DNA of 33,784 bases, taken from the NCBI GenBank assembly GCA_028226535.1, contig JAOJEG010000007.1, forward strand, positions 1 through 33,784. The letters run 5' to 3'. How positions within the stretch are numbered: position 1 is the first letter of the stretch; each line of letters starts with the position of its first letter. The stretch comes from Candidatus Pelagibacter sp. GTDB taxonomy: Bacteria; Pseudomonadota; Alphaproteobacteria; Pelagibacterales; Pelagibacteraceae. Below the pieces are notes generated by a model, which did no database searches, was not told where the DNA came from, and was given only the letters and a program-made list of their open reading frames with translations. The translations under genes were made by a program, and so were the position numbers. Of the stretch, positions 1-6,281 are shown in pieces.

Positions 1-1
1 T

Positions 2-508
2 AGACAGGTATTAAATAAAAACATTGATAGTTTCTTTGGTTGGGTAAAAGGAGCAAAACTTGTTGAGCTTAAAGAATGTAACACAGAAGAAGATCCCGTT
101 AGACCTGAATTAGATAATAAATTTAGGACTGGATATGGACGAAAAATTTATGGCGTAGAATATCAAGGAGAAATCCATGCCGTGATGTGTTTTGCTTATA
201 CAAATAAAATTCCAAAAAGTGTCGATGAATTAGAGAAGTTAAGTACTGATGCCTTCTTACAAAGTGCGATGAGAGATCAAAGTGGAGGTCAAATAGCAAT
301 TGCTTATACCGTTTGGTCTAAGAAAAAAGGAGGAGGTAAGTTAATTGTTAAAGAAGTGTTCAAAAAAATCAAAAAATCAAACCATTTAAATAGACTTATT
401 ACACTTTCACCCTTAACTGAAATGGCAACAAAATTTCATAGCAACAATGGTGCTAAATTAATTCAAATTAATGAAACAACTCAAAATTTTGAGTATAAAG
501 TCATGTAA
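2..508 (+). CDS. C-terminal part of an unidentified protein (5' end outside window)
   Basis: An open frame runs from the window edge to a TAA at 506-508. An internal ATG exists at 182, but the frame is open and coding-like upstream of it, so the gene almost certainly starts before the window. The visible part is about 168 residues, soluble, with no signal or membrane segment. The last 70 residues (a Lys/Gly-rich stretch, then RLITLSPLTEMA and a short C-terminal strand) vaguely recall the distal half of a GNAT-type acyltransferase, but no motif settles this. It sits 3 nt before the SOUL-type gene, so the two may be co-transcribed. Function is not assigned. Confidence 0.7.
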   Translation, partial: RQVLNKNIDSFFGWVKGAKLVELKECNTEEDPVRPELDNKFRTGYGRKIYGVEYQGEIHAVMCFAYTNKIPKSVDELEKLSTDAFLQSAMRDQSGGQIAIAYTVWSKKKGGGKLIVKEVFKKIKKSNHLNRLITLSPLTEMATKFHSNNGAKLIQINETTQNFEYKVM

Positions 509-511
509 TTC

Positions 512-1075
512 ATGTACTTCAAAAAGTTATTAATTCTAATATTTTGCGCTTTATTTATTTTACCGTATTCTGTCGGTATGGCTAATGAGGAAGCAAAATA
601 TGAAATTATTGATGAAAATGAAGTTTATGAGATTAGAAAATATAATGATCGTTTAGCTGTTGAAACATCAAGAGATGGAATTGACAGTAATTTTAGAAAA
701 CTGTTTAATTACATATCAGGTAGGAATAACACGCAAGAAAAAATTGCAATGACTACACCAGTTACCCAAGTAGAAAAAAATGGCAATATGACCATGCAGT
801 TTTATTTACCTTCTAAATTTAATTCAGGAAACGTACCCAAACCTAACAGAGGAGATGTTAAGATAATTAACATTGAAGGAGGGTATTATGCTGTACTTAG
901 ATATTCCGGACGAGCATCGGATAGAAATTTTTTAAAACATAAAGAAATTCTAGAAAAAGAATTAAACAAAAATAATATTTTAATTATAAGTCCGCCTATA
1001 AGAGCAACATATGATAGCCCATTTACACTACCTATGAATAGAAGAAATGAGGCAATGTTTAAGATCGAGTATTAA
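512..1075 (+). CDS. SOUL-family heme-binding-like protein, secreted or membrane-anchored
   Basis: This 187-residue protein starts with a hydrophobic signal segment (residues about 4-24). The mature part carries SOUL/HEBP family hallmarks: KIAMTTPV at 77-84 and the C-terminal YDSPFTLPMNRRNEA block at 167-181, close to the family's Y-x-P-x-x-x-P-x-x-R-R-N-E signature. Family members bind heme or other tetrapyrroles in eukaryotes; the bacterial role is largely unknown. The signal suggests a periplasmic location. It lies 3 nt after the upstream gene and 3 nt before the carbonic-anhydrase-like gene, so a common transcript is likely. The family assignment is firm; the ligand is not visible from the sequence. 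Confidence 0.85.
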   Translation: MYFKKLLILIFCALFILPYSVGMANEEAKYEIIDENEVYEIRKYNDRLAVETSRDGIDSNFRKLFNYISGRNNTQEKIAMTTPVTQVEKNGNMTMQFYLPSKFNSGNVPKPNRGDVKIINIEGGYYAVLRYSGRASDRNFLKHKEILEKELNKNNILIISPPIRATYDSPFTLPMNRRNEAMFKIEY

Positions 1076-1078
1076 TTA

Positions 1079-1495
1079 ATGAAATCAAAGTATAAAGCAA
1101 TGGTGTTATCTTGTATGGATCCTAGATTCCAACTCCCTGTATTTAAGTTTATGAAAAAAAAGAATTTAATTGGAAAATACAGTTCTTTTACAATTGCTGG
1201 CTCAGCTGTCGGAGTTACTCATTCAAAATTTAAAAAATGGCATCAGCCTTTTTTAGATAATCTCAGCACCTCTATCAAATTGCACAAAATTGAAAAATTA
1301 ATAGTAGTTAACCATGAAGATTGTGGAGCTATTAAATTAGCCGAAAATAAAAAGGATTATATTGAGAAAGATATTCATCACAATTCTTTTCGAAAACTTG
1401 AAAAAAAAATTAATAAAAACTTCCCTAAATTAAAATTAGAATTTTATATAATAAAGTTAAATCAAAAAATTTTAAGGGTTCGCTCTTTAAGATAA
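1079..1495 (+). CDS. short beta-carbonic-anhydrase-like protein
   Basis: This 138-residue protein keeps the beta-class carbonic anhydrase zinc signature: C12-x-D14-x-R16 (CMDPR) near the N-terminus and H79-x-x-C82 (HEDCGA) later, the expected Cys, His and Cys ligands plus the Asp-Arg dyad. Beta-CAs are usually about 190-220 residues, so the C-terminal helices are missing or shortened. The last residues (VRSLR) are encoded inside an inverted repeat and the stop codon lies in its loop, so some 3' sequence may have been lost. The retained ligands make zinc binding plausible. CO2 hydration is an inference, since short CA-like proteins of this kind are often uncharacterised. Confidence 0.75.
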   Translation: MKSKYKAMVLSCMDPRFQLPVFKFMKKKNLIGKYSSFTIAGSAVGVTHSKFKKWHQPFLDNLSTSIKLHKIEKLIVVNHEDCGAIKLAENKKDYIEKDIHHNSFRKLEKKINKNFPKLKLEFYIIKLNQKILRVRSLR

Positions 1496-1533
1496 GTCCT
1501 AAAGAGCTCCCTTATATAGCCTCTTTGGCTTTT

Positions 1534-1553
1534 AAATCCGTTTGGATTTTTTT
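1534..1553 (+). terminator. candidate rho-independent terminator downstream of the carbonic-anhydrase-like gene
   Basis: A 6-bp stem (AAATCC 1534-1539, GGATTT 1544-1549) with loop GTTT runs into an uninterrupted T tract (1546-1553). It is short and only moderately stable, but sits 40-60 nt after the stop codon at 1495, where a terminator for the first three plus-strand genes would be expected. Confidence 0.45.
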
Positions 1554-1580
1554 AGTTTGTTTTATGGATTGTTTTTTCAG

Positions 1581-1610
1581 CTAAGTATCAGGTGGTGAAA
1601 GTTTTAACAT
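1581..1610 (-). CDS. tiny ORF (MLKLSPPDT) behind a near-perfect Shine-Dalgarno
   Basis: On the minus strand AAGGAGG (1622-1616) is followed after 5 nt by ATG (1610-1608), nine codons and TAG (1583-1581). Such a complete Shine-Dalgarno is rare in this window. Past the TAG the same frame stays open for 22 more codons rich in Lys and Gln, ending in TAA at 1514-1512. It could be a leader peptide, a 32-codon gene interrupted by an amber mutation, or a chance ORF. A TATAAT (1643-1638) stands about 28 nt upstream of the ATG. I do not recognise the peptide. Translation is inferred only from the ribosome-binding site. Confidence 0.35.
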   Translation of the reverse strand: MLKLSPPDT

Positions 1611-1643
1611 AATTACCTCCTTGATATAAATGTAATTATTATA
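1611..1643 (-). promoter_or_regulatory. candidate promoter -10 box and strong RBS for the tiny minus-strand ORF
   Basis: Reading the minus strand, TATAAT occupies 1643-1638 and the full Shine-Dalgarno AAGGAGG occupies 1622-1616, 5 nt before ATG at 1610. Transcription would begin near 1631. No good -35 hexamer is seen 16-18 nt upstream in this AT-only region, so the promoter part is weaker evidence than the RBS. Confidence 0.35.
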
Positions 1644-1746
1644 AAATAAATTTCAATTTATTTATTTAGTTATTTTAAAAATATATTTCTTGAATACAAC
1701 CTAGTGCTTTAGTAGATTCCCGGTAACTTAATTAATTCATCTTAAA

Positions 1747-2604
1747 TTATTTTTTATTAATTAATTCACTAATAAAATTTTCGCCGTAGCCATCGTCAAC
1801 TGCTTTTTGAAAATAATTTTTATTATCTTCTGCAATTTTTTCAGCTTCAGGAAAATCTTTTAAAAGGTCCCGAATGTAAGTTAAATCTTTTACTGAATTA
1901 GAGGCTGTGAATTTAAATCCAGTAGAGTCTCCTTGAAGTAAAGCATCAAAAACTCTAATAAGTGCAGCAGAATTTCCAGACCCAAGTTTTGCAACATCAA
2001 ATAGTTTTTGTAAATCTAGATCAAATTTTTTAGCAGCTTTTGCCATATGGTTAATTAAAGCGGCATTCCCAAGTGTTAAAAAATTGTTTAAAAGTTTTGA
2101 TTTTGCACCCATTCCAACTGAACCAAAATGAAAATAATTTTTACAAAAAAGTTTTAAATATGGTTCTGCTAGTTTGAAATTATCATCTGTTGCACCAACA
2201 ATACCACCTAGCACACCTTCCTCTGCTTGAACAGGGCCTCCCATTACAGGGCACTCTATATAATTAATGTTTTTAGATTGATAAATTTTTTCAGTTTCAG
2301 TTGATCCTGATTGATTATGAGTTGTAATATCAATGATCAATGTTTTTTCATTTAAAATACTAGCAAGTTTTGCAGCAATTTCTTTTGCAATAGGTGTATT
2401 GGTTACACATTTGACTAAAACATTTAGTTTTTTATCACTAAAATCCTCGAAGGTTTTTACTTCTACCGCACCTTTGCTTACAATTTTTTCAATCGGTTTT
2501 CTATTTTTGTTGGCAATTACAAATAAGCTGCTTCCTTTTTCTAAAAAATTTTTAGCTATTCCATAGCCCATGTATCCTACACCGACAAAGCCCACATTAT
2601 TCAT
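1747..2604 (-). CDS. beta-hydroxyacid dehydrogenase (3-hydroxyisobutyrate dehydrogenase family)
   Basis: This 285-residue protein matches the usual length of NAD(P)-dependent beta-hydroxyacid dehydrogenases. It has an N-terminal Rossmann GxGxMG (GVGYMG, 8-13), the substrate-loop PVMGGP motif (119-124) and the catalytic-lysine segment GAKSKLLNNFL, with Lys170 in the expected place. Family substrates include 3-hydroxyisobutyrate, tartronate semialdehyde (GarR/GlxR) and succinic semialdehyde, and the sequence alone does not choose among them. It is transcribed alone on the minus strand. Its start is separated by 44 bp from a divergent small membrane-protein ORF, so the two may share a promoter region. 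The family call is firm, the substrate open. Confidence 0.88.
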   Translation of the reverse strand: MNNVGFVGVGYMGYGIAKNFLEKGSSLFVIANKNRKPIEKIVSKGAVEVKTFEDFSDKKLNVLVKCVTNTPIAKEIAAKLASILNEKTLIIDITTHNQSGSTETEKIYQSKNINYIECPVMGGPVQAEEGVLGGIVGATDDNFKLAEPYLKLFCKNYFHFGSVGMGAKSKLLNNFLTLGNAALINHMAKAAKKFDLDLQKLFDVAKLGSGNSAALIRVFDALLQGDSTGFKFTASNSVKDLTYIRDLLKDFPEAEKIAEDNKNYFQKAVDDGYGENFISELINKK

Positions 2605-2648
2605 ATAATGAAGTTTACATGATAAATGATTATGTATAAAGTTTATTT

Positions 2649-2828
2649 ATGAAATACTTATGTGCGTTGAGAGATTTATTAATAAGCCTTGTTGCTTCCA
2701 CTATTATTATCTATGCAATAAATATTATTGCTGGTTTTGGCGGTGCGGACTATGTGTTTAGTCATGGAGAAGCTTTTATAGTTTGGATACTAATGGCAAT
2801 ACTAGTTAATAATTGTTTAAAAAAATAA
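2649..2828 (+). CDS. small two-helix membrane protein (59 aa)
   Basis: ATG at 2649 opens a 59-codon frame ending in TAA at 2826-2828. It encodes MKYLCALRDL, a hydrophobic helix (residues about 11-29), a short Gly/Asp/His-containing linker (GFGGADYVFSHGEA), a second helix (about 43-54) and a Lys-Lys C-terminus, a typical small inner-membrane protein layout. It fills the gap between the divergent dehydrogenase and the convergent oxygenase, stopping 1 nt before the latter's 3' end. Exact filling of the gap and sensible topology support a real gene. I do not recognise the family. Confidence 0.6.
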   Translation: MKYLCALRDLLISLVASTIIIYAINIIAGFGGADYVFSHGEAFIVWILMAILVNNCLKK

Positions 2829-2829
2829 A

Positions 2830-3933
2830 TTAGATATTAAATTTTCTTTTTAAGTGTCTTAATTTTCCTTCGGTACTGTCGTAATCAATATAACATCCTT
2901 GCAAAAATCTATTTCCTTCTTTTACCTCGTATGATGTTCTTCCATGAAGTAGTCTATAATTATCCATCATCATTAAATCTTTTGGAGCAAGCTTAAACTC
3001 TATTCTGTATTTTTCAGAGTTATACATTTCAGATAATTTTTTGCGTGCTTTATAATATAAATCTAATTTTTCTTTATCTAACATTGGCACATAGTCTAAT
3101 CGTGGACTAAATCTTACTTGTTTAAAATTTTTATTATCATCAAGTTTAATTAGTTCTGACCAATCTTCTAAAACAACATCTTTATCAATAAATTTAAATC
3201 TAACTTTAACTTCAGATAATATCTTATAAAAATCTGGATTTTCTTTTTTTAAATCCTCTGTAACTGTAAAACCATCTACTAATGTTGATAGCCCACCTTT
3301 AACTTCGCTGACAATGCAATGAAGTAGCTGAATACATGGAACAGGGTTACGATAAGGATTGTCTGTATGAGGTGATAACCCTAAAGAGGTATATGCAAGA
3401 TCGTTTGGATCTGGTTTGGATTGAACATCAAAATATTCTCCAAAATTTGTTCTTCTGACACTTCCTATTGAATTAGCAAATTTTACAATAAAGTTATTCT
3501 CTGTTGGAATATTTTTGATGATTACAAATCCATATTTGTAGAAAGAAACGAGTAAATTATACATTTCTTTACTTTCAAAAAAACCTTCTTGATATTCAAA
3601 ATTCTTTATATTTTTTAAAGTTGAATTCCATTTAATTTTTAGAATAGATTTTATAACTGTGTCTTCATTAGAAAATTCCAAAGCAAGTTTGCCAATGTCT
3701 AATTTAGATTTAACCCCATCATTAAAATCTATTTCTAGAAAATTTTCATGAATATTAGCTTTATTAATTGATATTTTGCTATTTAAACCTGTTGGGTCAA
3801 ATAGTCTTTGTTGAGTGCCTTTGTCTAAAAATTCCTCACCATCAACTCTTTCTCTTAACCAAAAAGGGTGTATTTCTTTTTTGACTGAACCATTGTTCAA
3901 GTAAACTTTATTTTCATCCAGTTCAATTTTCAT
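2830..3933 (-). CDS. gamma-butyrobetaine hydroxylase-like 2-oxoglutarate/Fe(II) dioxygenase
   Basis: The 367-residue protein has the two-part layout of gamma-butyrobetaine and trimethyllysine hydroxylases. An N-terminal domain (about 1-95) contains HPFWLRERV and the QQRLFDP motif; a TauD/TfdA-type jelly roll follows. Iron ligands are H189-x-D191 (SPHTDNPYR) and H330 (RLLHGR), and the 2-oxoglutarate-binding arginine is R342 (NRFLQGCYID). The zinc-binding cysteines of mammalian BBOX1's N-terminal domain are absent. Family members hydroxylate trimethylammonium compounds in carnitine metabolism, which fits a window rich in methylated-amine enzymes, but the actual substrate is inferred. It is divergent from the downstream phosphatase across 66 bp. 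Confidence 0.82.
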   Translation of the reverse strand: MKIELDENKVYLNNGSVKKEIHPFWLRERVDGEEFLDKGTQQRLFDPTGLNSKISINKANIHENFLEIDFNDGVKSKLDIGKLALEFSNEDTVIKSILKIKWNSTLKNIKNFEYQEGFFESKEMYNLLVSFYKYGFVIIKNIPTENNFIVKFANSIGSVRRTNFGEYFDVQSKPDPNDLAYTSLGLSPHTDNPYRNPVPCIQLLHCIVSEVKGGLSTLVDGFTVTEDLKKENPDFYKILSEVKVRFKFIDKDVVLEDWSELIKLDDNKNFKQVRFSPRLDYVPMLDKEKLDLYYKARKKLSEMYNSEKYRIEFKLAPKDLMMMDNYRLLHGRTSYEVKEGNRFLQGCYIDYDSTEGKLRHLKRKFNI

Positions 3934-3999
3934 AATTAAATTTGAGGATTATTTAAATTTTAACTTTATTCAACATAAATAAAATAGTAAGAGATAGAG

Positions 4000-4806
4000 G
4001 TGGATCAATTTAATTCTAAAAACTATCCAATATTTGCCAATTTTTTAAATAAATTAGCAAAAGATCTAACTAAGTTTTATTACAAGAAGTTAGACAAGCC
4101 TTTTAAGATATCTAATAAGCTAAAAGGTAAGGGATATGACCCAGTAACTACTTCTGATAAAGCATTTGAAAAATTTATAAGATCTGAAATTTCTAAAAAA
4201 TTTCCAAACCATCAAATTATAGGTGAAGAGTACGGTCATAAAAATACTAAAAGTAAATTTTCTTGGGTAATCGACCCTATTGATGGAACAAGATCATATG
4301 TTGTAGGAAATCCAAGTTGGAGCAATCTAATTTCACTTAATTACAATGGTGAACCTGTTTTAGGATTAGCTAATTTTCCAAAAATGAAAAAATATTATCT
4401 AAATATTAACAAAAATACAGCTTACGTTTTTGAAAATAATAAAAAAAGAAAACTTAAAGCTAATGTAAAAGTAAATTTTGCAAATGCAAAATTAGCTGCA
4501 GCGTTTCACAATACTTTATCTTTAAAGCAACAATCAAAAATTAGTAAGTTTATTAAACGTATGCAATTTCCATGTTTTGATGCACTTACTTATTGTCAGC
4601 TAGCTGAAGGTAGACTTGAACTGGTTGCGCAATGTGCAAATAAGATTTGGGATATTCATCCTATTATGCCAATAGTAAGAGCTAGTGGTGCAATAGTAAC
4701 AACTTGGGATAATAAAAACCCAGTAGTGGGTGGAAACATTATTGTTTCAAACAATATCGCTAATCATAAAAAAGTTTTAAAATTATTAAAACCTTTATCT
4801 AAATGA
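4000..4806 (+). CDS. inositol-monophosphatase-family phosphatase, probably histidinol-phosphatase (HisN type)
   Basis: Translation starts at a GTG (4000) behind GAGATAGAG, giving 268 residues, normal for the IMPase superfamily. Metal-binding motifs are present: GEEYG (75-79), IDPIDGT (91-97) and the second-site segment IWDIHPIMPIVRASG (216-230), where the usual WDxAAG is WDIHPI. The family includes inositol monophosphatase, CysQ and the alphaproteobacterial HisN histidinol-phosphatase. The last is my preferred reading, based on the WDIHP-type second site, but not proven. It overlaps the next gene by 4 nt (ATGA at 4803-4806), indicating translational coupling. Confidence 0.8.
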   Translation: MDQFNSKNYPIFANFLNKLAKDLTKFYYKKLDKPFKISNKLKGKGYDPVTTSDKAFEKFIRSEISKKFPNHQIIGEEYGHKNTKSKFSWVIDPIDGTRSYVVGNPSWSNLISLNYNGEPVLGLANFPKMKKYYLNINKNTAYVFENNKKRKLKANVKVNFANAKLAAAFHNTLSLKQQSKISKFIKRMQFPCFDALTYCQLAEGRLELVAQCANKIWDIHPIMPIVRASGAIVTTWDNKNPVVGGNIIVSNNIANHKKVLKLLKPLSK

Positions 4807-5366
4807 TACCTGAGAAAGCTCAAGAAATTTTAGATTTTTGGTTTAAAGAAACTCCTGCTGAAAAAAGATTTAAAAAAGACGAAACATTCGATAAAACTAT
4901 AAGAGATAAGTTTTTAAATGATTATGAGCTTGCAAGTCAAAACGAGTATGACGATTGGCAAGACCAACCAATGAGCGCACTAGCATTAGTTATTCTTTTT
5001 GATCAATTTTCAAGAAATATGTTTAGAGATGATAAAAAAGCTTTTGCTCAAGATCATAAAACAAGATTGATTGTTAATGATGCAGTTTATGCAGGTTATC
5101 TGGAATCTATGAATGAAAGTGAAAGATTTTTTATGATATTGCCTCTTATTCATAGTGAAGAGATAACTGATCACGACATGGCTTATTATCTACTTAATAA
5201 ATATCTAAGAGAGCATGAAGGATATGTTCAAATAAAAAAATTTTGGAAAGATCATACAAAAGCAATTCAATTATTTCATAGATATCCTCATAGAAATAAA
5301 GTGCTTAGTAGAGAATCTACTTTAGAAGAGTTAGCTTTTTTAAATGGTCCTAATTCATCCTGGTAA
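4803..5366 (+). CDS. DUF924 family protein
   Basis: A 187-residue soluble, mostly helical protein with the features of the DUF924 family: the opening ILDFWF (residues 9-14), the central ILFDQFSRNMFR motif (about 64-75), FMILPLIHSE, and RYPHRNKVLSRESTLEELAFL near the end. Family length is about 180-200, so it is complete. The family is widespread in proteobacteria with a TPR-like fold and no established function. It is translationally coupled to the upstream phosphatase through ATGA. The 3' end abuts a degraded DUF952 reading frame. Confidence 0.88.
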   Translation: MIPEKAQEILDFWFKETPAEKRFKKDETFDKTIRDKFLNDYELASQNEYDDWQDQPMSALALVILFDQFSRNMFRDDKKAFAQDHKTRLIVNDAVYAGYLESMNESERFFMILPLIHSEEITDHDMAYYLLNKYLREHEGYVQIKKFWKDHTKAIQLFHRYPHRNKVLSRESTLEELAFLNGPNSSW

Positions 5367-5491
5367 TTGAGAATTTAAAACATATTTATAAAATAATTGA
5401 TAATGTTGAATTTGAAAAAGCAAAATTATCAGGTAGATGCCTTGGCTTATCTAAAGATCTACAGCATGGTTACATTCATTTTTCAGGTTAA
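5366..5491 (+). pseudogene. truncated DUF952-like gene remnant
   Basis: Directly after the DUF924 stop a 41-codon frame (5366-5491) reads LKHIYKIIDNVEFEKAKLSG and then GLSKDLQHGYIHFSG before TAA. This resembles the N-terminal third of DUF952 proteins (IYKI...W..A...G...GS..D..DGFIHFS). There is no ATG, GTG or TTG in frame at its beginning, and the remaining roughly 70 residues of the family are absent, replaced by AT-rich non-coding sequence. The simplest reading is a decayed gene that formed a pair with DUF924. An ATT start at 5366 overlapping the upstream stop is conceivable but would still give a truncated product. Confidence 0.6.
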
Positions 5492-5551
5492 AACCTATTA
5501 GCATCTACTCTTAAAAAATATTATTTTGGAATATAAAACTTAATATTATTA

Positions 5552-5567
5552 AAAGTGTAAACACTTT
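5552..5567. terminator. possible bidirectional hairpin between convergent genes
   Basis: AAAGTGT (5552-5558) and ACACTTT (5561-5567) form a short inverted repeat lying between the plus-strand DUF924/DUF952 region and the convergent Yip1-like gene. The stem is AT-rich and lacks a clear T tract, so termination is only a guess from position. The rest of 5492-5578 shows nothing else. Confidence 0.25.
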
Positions 5568-5578
5568 AATTAGATCAT

Positions 5579-6124
5579 TTAGCTAATCTGATTAACAGGC
5601 AGCATATTCATTCTGCTCATTACAAAAGAAATAGATAAAAACACAATTATTAGGAATGATAAAAATACAATTCCAAAAGATTTCATGTTAGATTTCAAAC
5701 CTAATATTTGCTTTGTAGAGATAATCAATCCTGCAAAAATCCAAAATTGGGTAAGAAAAATTATTGGTATCATCAAATTTGGAGTAACTGCAAAAAATCT
5801 AAGCAAACCTGGAGCGTGGGCAAAGCCAACTGCAGTTAACACTTTTTTAAAAGGAACTTTAGTTTTTTTGTCAGGAAAAAGTTTAACTCCAATTACATAG
5901 ATAAAGATTGCCCATACTAACCAGGTTAAAATTGATGTTAACCCAGACATTGCTACCGCAGTTTTGATCACTGTGTTTGCAGCTACAGCGCCTGCAATTC
6001 CATCTAAGATCATTATAAGTCCAGCAAAATAAACTGAGGCTTCACCAAAGTTTTTACTATCTGAATAAAGAGATTTATCGAGTTTAATTGATTTAAAAAC
6101 TATACTTAAAAATTCACCAAACAT
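5579..6124 (-). CDS. Yip1-domain integral membrane protein
   Basis: A 181-residue protein with about five hydrophobic segments (residues about 29-55, 60-82, 92-108, 113-140, 148-168). The topology and the central VGFAHAPGLLRFFAV segment fit the Yip1/YIPF membrane domain family, whose bacterial members are uncharacterised. Its ATG (6124-6122) overlaps by one base the stop codon of a 36-codon membrane ORF upstream, suggesting translational coupling. The family call rests on topology and the A-P-G-L-L-R loop rather than catalytic residues. Confidence 0.7.
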   Translation of the reverse strand: MFGEFLSIVFKSIKLDKSLYSDSKNFGEASVYFAGLIMILDGIAGAVAANTVIKTAVAMSGLTSILTWLVWAIFIYVIGVKLFPDKKTKVPFKKVLTAVGFAHAPGLLRFFAVTPNLMIPIIFLTQFWIFAGLIISTKQILGLKSNMKSFGIVFLSFLIIVFLSISFVMSRMNMLPVNQIS

Positions 6125-6234
6125 TAATTCTTATTTTTTTTATTTTTTTGTGCTTTATACGAAACTAATAGTGGGAATATTATTAAAGCAATCGCAATGA
6201 TAATGCAAATTACGATTAAAAAACCTTTAGTCAT
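6124..6234 (-). CDS. micro-ORF encoding a 36-aa single-pass membrane peptide
   Basis: On the minus strand ATG (6234-6232) opens a 36-codon frame beginning MTKGFLIVIC, continuing with an uninterrupted Ile/Leu/Ala helix (residues about 5-25) and ending in a Lys/Asn-rich tail before TAA at 6126-6124. The stop overlaps the Yip1-like gene's ATG by one base (TAATG), the coupling used repeatedly in this window. A clean transmembrane helix with a positively charged tail plus exact coupling argue for a real gene. No Shine-Dalgarno is visible, and the upstream operon's terminator ends only a few bases before it, so its promoter is unclear. Confidence 0.45.
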   Translation of the reverse strand: MTKGFLIVICIIIAIALIIFPLLVSYKAQKNKKNKN

Positions 6235-6236
6235 TG

Positions 6237-6270
6237 AAAAAATAGGGGAGCTTTAATTTTTGCTCCCCTA
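6237..6270 (-). terminator. strong rho-independent terminator of the MetF/GcvT-like operon
   Basis: Reading the minus strand, TAGGGGAGC (6270-6262) pairs with GCTCCCCTA (6251-6243) as a 9-bp stem with a 10-nt loop, followed by a T run (6242-6237). It starts 12 nt after the stop codon of the GcvT-like gene. The GC-rich stem stands out sharply against the AT-rich background and is the clearest terminator in the window. Confidence 0.85.
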
Positions 6271-6281
6271 AAACAATAAAT

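Noticed and set aside
1496..1746. Known riboswitch class (SAM-II/SAM-V, glycine, TPP) in the gene-poor stretch
   Set aside because: I could not match conserved core sequences of these classes; only simple hairpins, a promoter-like box and the SD-driven tiny ORF are visible.
2333..2566. Plus-strand ORF of 77 codons
   Set aside because: It lies entirely antisense inside the beta-hydroxyacid dehydrogenase gene, whose motifs are intact; a shadow frame.
5685..5900. Plus-strand ORF of 71 codons inside the Yip1-like gene
   Set aside because: Antisense to a gene with clear membrane topology; no RBS or recognisable domain.
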